Below are positions 20,773 through 31,870 of a stretch of 64,000 bases of DNA, one piece after another (positions within the stretch are counted from its first letter, which is position 1; each line of letters starts with the position of its first letter). Origin of the DNA: Doryteuthis pealeii. Its lineage: Eukaryota > Mollusca > Cephalopoda > Myopsida > Loliginidae. Where the stretch lies: the NCBI GenBank assembly GCA_023376005.1, contig CM042147.1, forward strand, positions 120,009,787 through 120,073,786, given 5' to 3'. The translations under genes were made by a program, and so were the position numbers. Under the pieces are notes generated by a model. It saw only the letters and a list, made by a program, of their open reading frames with translations, was not told where the DNA came from and ran no database searches.

Positions 20773-21391
20773 TGTCAGTCTTACTATATCCATATCTATA
20801 TATTTGCCTGGGTCATCGTGGGGTGCGAATGCTTATATTCTAAAACCAATAACCAAAATAGAAGTGGGTGGATTTGGCATTTAATAACCCACAAAGATTG
20901 ATTTTCCATTAAACAAAGAACCAAGCCGAAAAATAGATGGGTTAACAAACTTCAATATCTTTGGTGCAAAAATAAGTAATAAGAAATGAATAACAATGTA
21001 TCTGTCACTCTGGGCTGAAAACTGCGATTAACCAAAAGTTGCAGAAATCACCAGACCGAATCGGTCATCTAAGTGTTCCAGTGGCTGGTCGAGCTATGCC
21101 ACTCACGCAGACAGGAGTTGGGGGTTCGGTGTTCTGAAAACCCAAATAAAAAAATTTAAAAAAACTTTGTTTTGTTTTTTGGATTCGACCACTTTTGAGC
21201 GTTATAAGCTGTAGTGTGGACTGAGTGAAGAAAAAAAAAACAAACAAAAAAAACACGCAAAGATAAGAGTTGACTTTTACTTCAATATAAAAAAAAGATT
21301 CACGAATCTCCATTATTCCACATATTTTCACAGCCTCAGTAAATAAACAGAGGATATAAAACAACATCGTATAAGTCGTACATCCGAGTCA
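20773..21391. other. Unassigned
   Basis: No shared repeat recognised. Minus-strand open frame 21065-21367 (100 codons) is rich in Phe from poly-A/T and shows no domain. Confidence 0.35.
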
Positions 21392-21397
21392 GTCAGA

Positions 21398-21441
<44 letters not shown>

Positions 21442-21723
21442 AGTTTCGTATGTACGTGTCGACGTATAACTCTAAAACGGGTGGTCACTCAGATTCGAAA
21501 TCTTGCATACACCTTGATATTCTTCTAACTCAGAAATGTTTACTAATTAAGAGATATAATTAATCAATTAAGCAAAAATCACACAATTTGAAGAACTGTC
21601 CGTATACCAGCTCCTGCTGATAATAAAAAAATGTTCTTTTTGTTATAACGATATCAGCAGTGAAGTTTAGTTTTAGTGAATAAATTTCTCCTCTACCTGG
21701 GCTTCGCCGGGTAGCCGCTGCTA

Positions 21724-21724
<1 letters not shown>
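21392..21724 (+). mobile_element. Helitron-like 3' end (possibly whole short element)
   Basis: A 3' hairpin CTACC-TG-GGC-TTC-GCC-G-GGTAG (21693-21714) is followed by six bases and CTAG, then T (21721-21725), the Helitron 3' signature. A 5' start is less clear; TC followed by (TA)n near 21392 is possible, with TAAGGAGTTTCG and a GTATGT-type 5' region as in short Helitrons. Non-autonomous, no ORF. Confidence 0.55.
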
Positions 21725-21725
<1 letters not shown>

Positions 21726-21771
<46 letters not shown>

Positions 21772-21840
21772 AGGTAGCGTGAACATGGTGTCAACAGCGC
21801 CTGTTTACAGACAGTTTTTCATAGGCGAGAATATTTTTTT
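21726..21840. repeat. (TA)n followed by family E half-copy
   Basis: (TA)n at 21726-21768, then AAGGTAGCGTGAACATGGTG, TCAACAGCGCC and TTTTTCATAGGCGAGA, the left half of family E. Confidence 0.6.
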
Positions 21841-22019
21841 TTATCCAAAACCGCCGGCTGCCGATTTTTGTCTTAATGTGTACGTATAGATATTTACCCA
21901 TGTTAAAGTAAGTCTGGCACAAGAGAACTTAATGAGGTATTTCGTAAGTAACAAATTCACCATCTTAGCAATTTCCTGCAGGTTGAGTTTGTCGAACACG
22001 GCTCTAGCAAACACAAATT

Positions 22020-23120
<1,101 letters not shown>

Positions 23121-23124
23121 AGAA

Positions 23125-23890
23125 AAAAAAATATGGTATCCTGGGTATGACACTAAACTGAAGCCTGTGGCGATGCTCCAGTTCTGGAGATCTGTATCCC
23201 TACAGAGGGCACATGTGGTGTTCTGGGTAAATGTTAGGTTTAGACCTAACGAAAATAGTTACTCCCCTTGATCAGTAGGGGGCTGATGAGAACCAGGAAG
23301 TGGAGTTTCCGCCATGGCACTTTTGGATTGGGATTGGAATGGTCAGGACGCACATGCACAGCACGGTGGAGCTAGTTAAGTCACTTTTAGGGTAAAAGCA
23401 TTCTCTATCCTGTGTTAAATAAAAACTTGTAAATTTCCAACAACGTGGTCTTGCATTTTCATTCAGTGTTCCGTATTTTATCTGTATGTAAAAAAAAAAA
23501 ACATAACAGTAAGACTCTAAACTTCCTGATGCTTAAGGGCGGATTCCATGTGGCTGAGTAGTAGCAATACAGCACTTAGGTCATTACTTGGGCTAGACAG
23601 AGAAGCCCCCCCCCCCAATCAATCGACTGGTCATGCTCTAGCACCTATATAATTGTCCCGACCCTATTGCCCTTATAGCAACCCTCCAAACCTTTTTAGT
23701 ATATATGAGCTAGAAGGCAGTGGTTGAGGATCTTAGTGTCTTGGATATTACGTTAAACTGAACTTAGTGGTGAGGTTCGAATTCTGGAGTTCTGGGGAGA
23801 GTGGAATACACCTTCATCGCCATTACTCCCAGGTCCACGCTGATCCGGAAAGATAGTACCTGTTAGGGTCCCATCTATCTGTCAAATAGA
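23125..23890 (+). repeat. Family C, two segments
   Basis: 23125-23230 carries ATCCTGGGTATGACACTAAAC and GTTCTGGAGATCTG. After 340 bp of unassigned sequence the main block 23570-23890 runs ACTTGGGCTAGACAGAG, ATCAATCGACTGGTCA, CTCTAGCACCTATATAATTG, CCTTTTTAGTATATATGAGC, TAGTACCTGTTAGGGTCCC and ATCTGTCAAATAG. It preserves the uninterrupted site that SINE-B disrupts at 55115-55431. Confidence 0.7.
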
Positions 23891-24034
23891 TCTAATGGGA
23901 TTCCTATTAGATATAAATATTTGATACCATATAGCTGTGCGCAAATCATTTATATTAAGAACAATTACTTGAAGCTAATTATTTTCTCTGTGTATTATTA
24001 TCAGTTACTTGAAACCATATATATATATATATAT

Positions 24035-24182
24035 ACACATATGTAAAAATGGAAATTGGAAATGAATCCGAGGAAGAATGAATAAAGAAAAGAAAGAATA
24101 GAATGGATAATAAAAGATGAATTTAATCAATATCACTTACACATGTGTTTCGGTCAGTTCATCTGTGTGATACATCTATACA
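24035..24182. repeat. Family J half-copy
   Basis: GGAAATGAATCC, AGAATGGATAATAAAAGATG, ATCACTTACACATGTG and TTTCGGTCAG match one arm of the foldback at 5686-5920. Bounded by (TA)n on the left. Confidence 0.65.
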
Positions 24183-24184
24183 CA

Positions 24185-24472
24185 TATATATTTACCAACC
24201 CCTCTACACAAGCAGGATGAGACACAAGGTCTTCTTAAGCGGAGTTTAACAGGTTTGAATTCAGCGTTTTCCTTCTCCTTGACTGGTTACCTAGCCATGG
24301 TTAAAGAGTTCAGTCTACCTTGCTATTTACCCATAGGTGGATGGAGAATTGGATTCATACCTTTCTCAAGTGTATTAGCGCCATGTAAAATGCAAAAAGT
24401 TTCGTCCAGGAATTGAACTCGGGTCGACGGGTCCATTTCCTACGATTCTAACCATTACACTACATGCCACCA
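24185..24472 (-). mobile_element. SINE-B copy, full length
   Basis: Plus strand runs from TTTACCAACCCCTC through GGATGAGACACAAGGTC, TTCTCCTTGACTGGTTACC, CATACCTTTCTCAAG, TTGAACTCGGGTCGACG to AACCATTACACTACATGCC, the reversed tRNA-like head. Confidence 0.9.
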
Positions 24473-24740
24473 TAAAAAAAACTTTGAAACCATATAAGTC
24501 AGCAGTGGGCTGTTATGTTTAGTATCCTTCGACAAACTCTCTTTTTCTTATGACAGACAATTAAAAGAAGACAAAAAAAACTTAAATAAATGAATATGTT
24601 CCTATTGTCTACGTTCATATGTAAAACAATAAACTATTAATATCGGCGAGTAGGCTTGATTATACATCTGTCAAGGATTATGAAATGTTTACAGAAAATT
24701 ACATGACTTATCTACCATATAAAATGTCACCCATATTTCT
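24473..24740. other. Unassigned
   Basis: Nothing recognised. Confidence 0.3.
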
Positions 24741-24744
24741 TTGA

Positions 24745-24830
24745 ATTTTTTTAGATGAGGCGTGATGTGTATAATTTTTATTTTTCGGACAGTTGTCTTC
24801 ATCTTGATTGTGGTATGTAAAAACATTATT
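24745..24830 (-). mobile_element. SINE-F 3' fragment
   Basis: TTAGATGAGGCGTGATG and GGACAGTTGTCTTCATCTTG match the terminal part of SINE-F (as at 40588-40722). Confidence 0.5.
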
Positions 24831-24967
24831 GTGTTAGTATAGCAATTAATTCTAAGGCTAACAACAACAATTCGTTTAATTCTAAATAATTTATTAACCA
24901 GCACATGAAACAATGAATAACAATATAAAGTATTTCCTGTATATAAAGTTGAGTTTAAGGGACTTAC

Positions 24968-25164
24968 CGGCGCGTTGGATATCTGGTATCTTAGGGTGGT
25001 TTCTTGGAGCCCTTAATATCGCTGCCTCGTGGAACCGCTGGTGGAATCTGTCTGACTGTATTTTGGATTTGGCACCTAAACGTCTGGGCTCATCTCGTGA
25101 TTGGTATATCCAATCACAGAGAGCCTCTCCCTCACACACTCTATATACAGGAACTACCATTTTA
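24968..25164 (-). CDS. Candidate internal coding exon, product unknown
   Basis: Read on the minus strand, an acceptor-like TTGTTGTGTCAG ends just before 25164 and a strong donor G|GTAAGT starts just after 24968. The 197-bp interval is open in one frame: it begins MVVPVYRVCEGEALCDWIYQ at 25160, continues with SDRFHQRFHEAAIL and ends near NHPKIPDIQRA. Composition is ordinary for protein, with no low complexity and no match to other repeats in this window. Entry would be phase 2 and exit phase 1. I do not recognise the family. The plus strand is also open here (24913-25269), which weakens the case. No neighbouring exon was found. Confidence 0.45.
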
Positions 25165-25376
25165 CTGACACAACAACATAATGTTTTGGTTGCTGTATCA
25201 TCCGGGCTTCCTGAAGTGTTCCCTGTTTATCCAAGCATAGCAATGACTCAATCTTGGAAATCATCTTGAATAGTTTGACTGTTGATCAAGCAAGGCTTCA
25301 AAGAAGTTGAATTATTTATCTATTATGAATTGTTTGAATGAGTCATTCAAAAGTTCTTCGACGCCTTTGATATGAA

Positions 25377-25383
25377 CGTGTAT

Positions 25384-25440
<57 letters not shown>
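25377..25440. repeat. (TA)n microsatellite
   Basis: About 60 bp of TA with one AA interruption; borders the foldback-type sequence that follows. Confidence 0.95.
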
Positions 25441-25442
<2 letters not shown>

Positions 25443-25540
25443 CTTAAGAGTACGGACATGAATCCGACGGTATATGTACAGATAAAATGATATGAAAAAC
25501 ACATATATTGTTAAATTGAATTTATTTGTACAACTTTTCC

Positions 25541-25597
25541 ATTGTTAATATTGCCAATATTTCGATTTCGGAAAAAAATCTTCATCAGAGCATAATG
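25541..25597 (-). ncRNA. Hammerhead-ribozyme-like motif
   Basis: Minus strand: ATTATGCT / CTGATGA / extra A / GATTT...AAATC stem II / GAAA / ATATT-GGC-AATAT stem III / U as cleavage base (AUU) / AACAAT. Stem I pairs only partly. CCGACGGTAT lies nearby at 25453-25462. Confidence 0.45.
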
Positions 25598-25749
25598 ATA
25601 ATTGTGACCGTTTTAAGATATGAATGTTTTAAACTAGATTCATTAAGAGAGAAACAGAGAATATTATGAATATAAACTGGAAATATTGTTTTTTCCCAAA
25701 AGCGTATGTCACGTTTGTTCATTGCGTCTCGTTCGTTTGGTGCGTCACA

Positions 25750-25753
25750 CAAA

Positions 25754-25829
<76 letters not shown>

Positions 25830-25947
25830 GGTAGCATGGATATGGAGTCAACGGCGCGTGGTTACTGAGAGTTTTTGTGCTCTGCAAGCTTCTGATATAA
25901 TTACTCTATGATATTGGACAGTTTACTCATAAATATAGCATCCACAT

Positions 25948-26020
<73 letters not shown>
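25750..26020. repeat. (AC)n(AT)n, family E half-copy, (TA)n(TG)n
   Basis: (AC)n at 25757-25784 and (AT)n at 25785-25826, then AAGGTAGCATGGATATGGAG and TCAACGGCGCGTGGTTACTG (family E, 25827-25885), then (TA)n(TG)n at 25957-26020. Confidence 0.8.
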
Positions 26021-26023
<3 letters not shown>

Positions 26024-26109
26024 ATTTTTTTCACACTTGCAAAAATTATAACAAATTATAAGAAAAGTGTCAAGTGTTTTTGGCCGTCTCTCTTCTCGTC
26101 TTGAGGACT

Positions 26110-26169
26110 AAAGTGCTACTTTAGCATATATATATAATATATATATATATAATATATATATACTTTAGC

Positions 26170-26205
<36 letters not shown>

Positions 26206-26262
26206 TATATATTATATATTAAATAATTATATATATAACAAAAATCTTTTTAAAGCCCTAAT

Positions 26263-26318
<56 letters not shown>

Positions 26319-26508
26319 ATAAACAAGGTCAGTCGTTAGACTATTTTCTTGAATGTATTTGTTGGTGGAATCTAATGATATTTTCTATATGTGCTAGTGT
26401 GCACTTAGTTTGTTTAGTGAGTGTTTTGGTAGGATTAAACGCATGGCGTTAGTCAATCGCCTGAGAGCCTAGTTTGATAACTACTGCATTACAGCAGACC
26501 TCCACCTT

Positions 26509-26581
<73 letters not shown>
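26110..26581. repeat. (TA)n-rich cluster
   Basis: Several TA tracts (26118-26310, 26516-26581) around a short unassigned 26310-26515. Confidence 0.9.
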
Positions 26582-26584
<3 letters not shown>

Positions 26585-26619
26585 CCTTTCATTTCGTGCT
26601 AATGCACTTTGTAAATTCA

Positions 26620-26775
26620 TCTCTTCTACCTCCAGCTATGAGTAAATAGCAGGACAGAGTGGGTCTTTTAGCCTTAGTAAGGTAAACGCTGAATTTAAAT
26701 CTGCAGTACTCCGTTTAAAAAGTTGACCTTCTGTCACATTTTGCTCGTGGGGAATGGGTTGGGCATATATATATA
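26620..26775 (+). mobile_element. SINE-B 3' half
   Basis: From CTACCTCCAGCTATGAGTAA through TCTTTTAGCCTTAGT to GACCTTCTGTCACATTTTGC. The 3' end abuts (TA)n. Confidence 0.75.
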
Positions 26776-26779
26776 TGCA

Positions 26780-26998
26780 AGGTGTGTCAAAAAAGTATCG
26801 AGATTGAAGCTGTATTTACCAAGATAGAAATGAAGAATGAAACGTTAATTTTTTTCAGAATACAAGGTGTGTCAAAAAGTACCAGGTTTAAAGCTGTATT
26901 TACCAAGATAGAAATGAAGAATGAATGGAACGTTTTTTATTGTTTTTTTTTTCAGAATACAATGTCCGTCAAAAAGTACAAAAAATCTCGATACTTCT
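26780..26998. repeat. Short tandem unit GTGTGTCAAAAAGTA
   Basis: CAAGGTGTGTCAAAAA occurs at about 26779, 26863 and, altered, 26960, each followed by GATAGAAATGAAGAATGAA-type sequence. Two to three units of ~80 bp. The start AAGGTGTGTCAAAAAGTA resembles ends of some mariner elements, but no transposase was seen. Confidence 0.6.
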
Positions 26999-27014
26999 TT
27001 AACACACATTGTAT

Positions 27015-27245
27015 GTATCATCATCATCATCATCCTGTCATGTTGGGAGCACGGATATCCATGACAATCTCTCGCCAACCATCTCTATCATTCATTGCCA
27101 CTGGGAGATCCTCTGCGCAGTATAAAATATCCGCATCTTTGTACGTCTTTGCTGAGTAACCTACTCTGGTGTGCCCATGCGATGGCTTCCACAGAAGAAC
27201 GTCACTTCTGAGTTCATCTTTGCTTCTCCCACAGTGCCTAGCTGA
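27015..27245 (-). pseudogene. RTE-like LINE 3' end
   Basis: The minus strand encodes the conserved C-terminus seen at 50150-50745 (around SDRDGWREIV in intact copies), broken by frame changes. It terminates in a (GAT)n tail (ATCATCATCATC on the plus strand at 27018), typical of RTE-like LINEs. Flanked by (TA)n on the 5' side. Confidence 0.7.
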
Positions 27246-27248
27246 GGC

Positions 27249-27253
<5 letters not shown>

Positions 27254-27302
<49 letters not shown>

Positions 27303-27337
27303 TGGCCCCGAAACGGTTTGCACACTTTCTCTTCTGA

Positions 27338-27400
<63 letters not shown>
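27254..27400. repeat. (TA)n tracts
   Basis: Two TA runs separated by 40 bp containing CCCCGAAACGGTTTGC. Confidence 0.95.
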
Positions 27401-27404
<4 letters not shown>

Positions 27405-27407
<3 letters not shown>

Positions 27408-27545
27408 TATAAAAAAGAAGTTCCGCAAAATGGATTATGTTTTTAGAAAAAAAAAAAATTTTTTATCTTAAAATTCTTTTTCGAAAAACATAATCCCATT
27501 TTGCGGACCTTCTTTTTTATAGAATATTTAATTTTCTCCGTTGGA
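27405..27545. repeat. Foldback with GTCCGCAAAATG ends
   Basis: TTCCGCAAAATGGATTATG and CATAATCCCATTTTGCGGACC flank a poly-A/poly-T axis; followed by AATTTTCTCCGTTGGA as at 59396. Both sides are (TA)n. Confidence 0.8.
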
Positions 27546-27562
27546 CCCATAACAACACTTTA

Positions 27563-27580
27563 TATATATATATATATATA

Positions 27581-27624
<44 letters not shown>

Positions 27625-27642
27625 TGTGTGTGTAAATAAATA

Positions 27643-27733
<91 letters not shown>

Positions 27734-27735
27734 TA
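27563..27735. repeat. (TA)n(TG)n(CTGT)n(CT)n(TA)n(GA)n(GACA)n
   Basis: The CTGT-CT-TA-GA-GACA portion (27643-27733) is itself nearly palindromic. Confidence 0.95.
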
Positions 27736-27914
27736 AATATTTTTCTTGCATAACTTTTTTCATAAGCACTTAAAAAATCTTTTTCGGTCATGAAGTATAC
27801 ACTTAGAGCAATGATTTCTATAAATTTCAATATCCTGTGGCAAGTACTATTTATAATTTCATTTGAATAAATCATTCTATAATGTTGACCAATAGTTCAT
27901 ACGAAGTGTAATCG

Positions 27915-28160
27915 TTCAAGGAGTAATGGTTATCAATGTAGGAAATGGGCACTATGAACCGAGTTCAAATCCTGGACGACGCTGTTTACATTTCACATAG
28001 CGCTATTTCCCTAGGGAAAGGTATGAATGAAACCATGGGTAAATAGTAGGACATGCTAGGTTCTTCAACCTTGGTATGGCAACAGGTCTAGGGAAATTCA
28101 TTTAAAATGACCTTGTGTCGCATCCTGTTCGTGTGTACGGGTTGGGTAAATATATACTAT
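27915..28160 (+). mobile_element. SINE-B copy
   Basis: Partial head (GAGTTCAAATCCTGGACG), CATTTCACATAGCGCTA, GGGAAAGGTATGAATG, CAACCTTGGTATGGCAAC and GACCTTGTGTCGCATCCTG. Internal deletion around the AGGAGAAGG block. Confidence 0.8.
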
Positions 28161-28189
28161 GGGTTAGTAGTGATTCATGCTACTACTAA

Positions 28190-28530
28190 GGGTGAAGTCC
28201 ACGCAGTTATTCGGTTCTAGAACGAAAAAAGATATTAAATCGATTGAAATTCATCGCCGGTGAACAGAAGCGTATGGCGAGTCGTGGATGGATGTCAAAA
28301 ACGCCCGAATGTGGTGTAAGGAGGTTGGAACAACGGCGAAGTTCAACGCTTCCTCAACGACATGGTTGCGAGTTGGTATGAACAGGCGTATAAAAACTGC
28401 CTCAGTGCCTACAAGAATGTATCGACCGAAATGGCGATGATGCAGAAAAATTGACGCATGGCTAAACTTTAGAATGATGTAAACATCATTGACAATAGGC
28501 AATAAACGTTTCTGTGATTTCTAAATATTT
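28190..28530 (+). pseudogene. Tc1/mariner-like transposase C-terminus remnant
   Basis: Joining frames across one or two shifts gives pieces such as WMDVKNARMWCKEVG and FLNDMVASWYEQAYK, then CIDRNGD, which resemble the closing part of mariner-type DDE transposases. Stops and frameshifts make it non-functional. Assignment is from pattern memory only. Confidence 0.35.
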
Positions 28531-28564
28531 TGGAGACCTTACCTTTAGAATTACCCTCGAACGA

Positions 28565-28645
28565 TACTTGATTGATTTTTCGTAGTTGGTTGGTTGGTTG
28601 GTTGGTTAAGTTTTAAGGCATGTCAACCCTTGATGGGTCATTCAT
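28565..28645 (-). repeat. Family C (GGTT)n end
   Basis: (GGTT)n at about 28577-28605, followed by GGCATGTCAACCCTTGATGGG, the family C terminal module. Confidence 0.6.
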
Positions 28646-28854
28646 CATCATCCTACACTAGCAAAAATGCTTAGCCAATAGTGATGACTATGAGTACATA
28701 TTTACCCAACCTGTTCACCTCAAATTCTTGCTGAATACCATGTTTTTTAATCATTGAAATTTTCAATATAACATTAAGTATGAAAGAAAAATATCCTAGA
28801 ACCCAAAGTATTTCTAGATTATTTCTATTGTATTGTTTATTCTCAGGTGGTAAC

Positions 28855-28935
28855 TGGTTCTTTAACCTTGGTTAGGCAACCAGTCTAGGAGAAGAAAAAC
28901 TCTGATTTCAAACCTGCTAAATTCCACTTGGGGGG
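28855..28935 (+). mobile_element. SINE-B internal fragment
   Basis: TTTAACCTTGGTTAGGCAAC, CCAGTCTAGGAGAAG and CTGATTTCAAACCTGCTAAA only; ends in a G run. Confidence 0.7.
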
Positions 28936-29250
28936 GGGGGGTCACTACTAGAATAGACTCAGTCCTAATTAGTGATCTATTTCATTAATTTAAAGATTGC
29001 GTCATTCGTAGGAAGAATGAACGATGAAAGAATTGTATAAACAAACTATTTCTTTCCAATGTTTTGCAACCGGATATTTTTGTTGTTTGATCTCAGTTGA
29101 CCTCAAATGACCTCTGATGTCAACTTAGCGTATGTCACAAGTGGAAGACTTGTGAGTCTTCGCGCCTAAAACTGCATCAACATGCCTTGTCATTCAGTGT
29201 GAAAGTGGCACTGACAAACAGGAAGCACATTCATTAGTACAAATAAATAT
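28936..29250. other. Unassigned
   Basis: Shares ACTCAGTCCTAATTAGTGAT with 41909-41930; otherwise nothing recognised. Confidence 0.35.
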
Positions 29251-29252
29251 AC

Positions 29253-29296
<44 letters not shown>

Positions 29297-29400
29297 ATAT
29301 ATACATATAACTCGAGGTCACAATGTAAAATTGTAGTTTGTACACCACTCTGACTTGTATTAATTAATAACCATATATATATATATATATATATATAAGT
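29250..29400. repeat. (TA)n tracts
   Basis: TA runs at 29255-29303 and 29372-29397 bordering a family E half-copy at 29396-29465. Confidence 0.9.
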
Positions 29401-29487
29401 TAGAGTAGCGTAGACATAAGTCAACGTCGCTTTGTAACTGTCAGTTTCCTGCATATGCGTTCATCATGTATATATACTATATAAAAA

Positions 29488-29742
29488 AAGTAAAGTCGTC
29501 GGGGCGGCCTAATGTCGGTATCAGCCAGACAGCGAGGGAGTCTATCCCCTTTTCACTAGCGCTAGACCAAGGAGATTATTTGGGCATCTGAGGTGGAGCG
29601 CCACGCCTACCATCAGCTCCTTACTTTACCGCACAGATCCCTCTGCTACACATACGCTGAGTTGGTGGGGACCAGTATCGAACCAAGAACCTTGAGATTC
29701 CTAGCCGAACACTTTACCGACTGAGCTAAACCGGCCCCTAAC
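29488..29742 (-). mobile_element. SINE-A copy, full length
   Basis: Plus strand begins AAAGTAAAGTCGTCGGGGCG and ends GACTGAGCTAAACCGGCCCC, a complete reversed tRNA-Lys-like head. All body landmarks are intact. Confidence 0.92.
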
Positions 29743-29803
29743 TATATACTCGACCACTAATACGAGTACTCCTAATTTATGAATATAGCAAAGTATATTA
29801 TCA

Positions 29804-29835
<32 letters not shown>

Positions 29836-30151
29836 ACCTGTATCTGTTGTTGGAAATACATATACCAGGTTTGGGCATAGGTGTGAAGCACGGTCAGGAA
29901 GAAGGGAAGTCACTATCCCTTCTAAAAATTTAACACTACGTCTAAATAAAAGAAACTAAAAAAAACTACAGAGTTTTCTGATATTTATTCCTTGACTAAC
30001 GTATTATGGTAACAACATTAGCATAATATAGTACGTTAATGCTTCACACCTATTCCCAAACCTGGTATATGTATTTCCAACAACGGATACCGATACAAAA
30101 ATACATCTCAAATATATATACGCACTAGAAGCATACGGAGACGCAAAATCT

Positions 30152-30156
<5 letters not shown>

Positions 30157-30201
<45 letters not shown>
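30157..30201. repeat. (TA)n microsatellite
   Basis: Borders the duplicated block that starts ATCCGATGAG at 30201. Confidence 0.95.
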
Positions 30202-30205
<4 letters not shown>

Positions 30206-30426
30206 ATGAGAAACAGTATACCTTGTTTTTCAAAAATAAATACGTACCATGACAGTGTAGTACGTAATGAGGATAGAAATGTTTCTTAAGAATTTCAGAT
30301 GTCTTAAATACATAGGTAAAAAGTTTAAACACAACATAAACATTAAAAATAGAAGTCGATATTCATTTGAACAACAAAAACAAGGAAATACGTTATAAAC
30401 ATTAACATGTGAATACGTATATATTC

Positions 30427-30837
30427 TATTTCTCTGAATGTTGAGATGAGGCAATTGGACACAAGGCCTAGTGGATAAGGTAGTTAGGTTAAGACAGTTC
30501 TAAGAGACAGTTATCTCTAAATTGCAGGTTCAATCCTGATCAAGGGCAGCAGTAACATAGAATAGTAATTAACATAGCTTAACGCCCATACCTCAGCTAT
30601 GGTTAGCGGAATGAGAACAGGATACCCCCGTGGATTGAATAAAGGGTTAGGTTCAAAGTTCCGTGATGGCTCCCGATTACGACAAGAAAGTTCCCGAGTC
30701 CGAAAAGAAGGTACCCGAGTCCGAAATGAAGGTTCCCGAGTCCGACTAGAAATACCTGAAGAAGGCCGGGGGCACATCGGCCGAAACGTTGTACAGATAA
30801 CAATGAAGATAAGGATAATAGTCTGAATAACGCAGAT
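30427..30837 (+). mobile_element. SINE-F insertion with 15-bp target duplication
   Basis: AATACGTATATATTC flanks it at 30412-30426 and 30838-30852, and the empty site survives in block 2 near 31385-31401. This fixes the element at about 411 bp: tRNA-Arg-like head (GGCCTAGTGGATAAGGTAG, GGTTCAATCC), the CAGCTATGGTTAGCGGAATG region, three TTCCCGAGTCCGA-type modules, then CCTGAAGAAGGCCGG and CGGCCGAAACGTTGTACAG. The last part resembles a hammerhead core with stem II GGCCG/CGGCC but no matching stem I. Confidence 0.92.
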
Positions 30838-31005
30838 AATACGTATATATTCATTATATTTTGCGACACATGGATGTAATTTTTTTTGGGGGGGTTGTAT
30901 TTTACCTCTTCTGGATATCATCTTTTCATACTTAGTGTATCTTTGTTATATTATATAATATATAATATATATATATATATATATAATAATATATATATAT
31001 ATATA

Positions 31006-31140
31006 TAAAGAAAATTTTGAAAAAACAAGTGTTCAATGTAACCGAAATGTTTAAAATCGATAATTAAATTCATTCCATTTTGGAACACTTGTTTTTTTCA
31101 AAATTTTCTTTATATTGTCGGATTATTTTCCATATTTACT
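31006..31140. repeat. Foldback, (TA)n-bounded
   Basis: AAGAAAATTTTGAAAAAACAAG and CTTGTTTTTTTCAAAATTTTCTT are reverse complements around AACCGAAATGTTTAAAATCG, a truncated form of the 5097-5146 ribozyme-like motif lacking CUGAUGA. Confidence 0.8.
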
Positions 31141-31642
31141 CCATAATATATATATATATTATATATATATATATATCCGATGAGCAACAGTATACCTTGT
31201 TTTTCAAAAATGAATACGTACCATGACAGTGTAGTACGTAATGAGGGCAGAAATGTTTCTTAAGAATTTCAGATGTCTTAAATACAAGGAAAACAGTTTA
31301 AACACAACATAAACATTAAAAATAGAAGTCGATATTCATTTGAACAACAAATACAAGAAAATGCATTATAAACATAAACATGTGAATACGTATATATTCA
31401 TTATATTTTGCGACACATGGATGTAATTTTTTTAATCTCATATGGATATCATCTTTTCATACTTAGTGTATCTTTGTTATCGCTTAATTATTAGACCATT
31501 GGATCGTATCCTGTGATGTGTGCAATGGAAACGTAATTTGGTGAGGCAAATGGGTTTCATATGGACACTGTTTGTCTTGTTCTTGTTTGCAAAGCAAAGC
31601 TTCTCGGTGGTTAGGGTAATGAGCCGAAATTTTTGGAGCTTG

Positions 31643-31868
31643 GTCGGTTTATCTCAGTCGGTAGAGCATCCGCCTAAATGGGCGTCCAATCGTGGTATAA
31701 TAGTTAGCAACCTATCGACTATTCTCCCCCCCCCCCCAGCTATGAGTAAATATTGGGAATACTGTTCTCTTAATCTTGATATGGCAACTGATTTAGGAGA
31801 AGGAAACTCGGATTTCAAACAAATTCCGCTTAAAAAAATTGACCTTGTGTGACACCCTATTCGTGCAG
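31643..31868 (+). mobile_element. SINE-A head fused to SINE-B
   Basis: TATCTCAGTCGGTAGAGCATC (A head) joins CGTGGTATAATAGTTAGC (B head) at about 31680. The B body then continues with CCCCAGCTATGAGTAAAT, ATGGCAACTG, TTAGGAGAAGG and GACCTTGTGTGACACC. Confidence 0.65.
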
Positions 31869-31870
31869 AG

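Larger units (their letters stand above)
30201..31490 (+). repeat. Direct duplication of a ~300-bp block
   Basis: Block 1 is 30201-30426 plus 30841-30950, split by SINE-F. Block 2 is 31176-31485, uninterrupted. Shared landmarks: ATCCGATGAG, CAGTATACCTTGTTTTTCAA, TACCATGACAGTGTAGTACG, AGAAGTCGATATTCATTTG, ACACATGGATGTAATTTTTT. Each block begins right after (TA)n. Confidence 0.9.

Noticed and set aside
24913..25269. 118-codon plus-strand frame over the candidate exon
   Set aside because: No splice context and no recognisable family; the minus strand has the better borders, so this was treated as its shadow.
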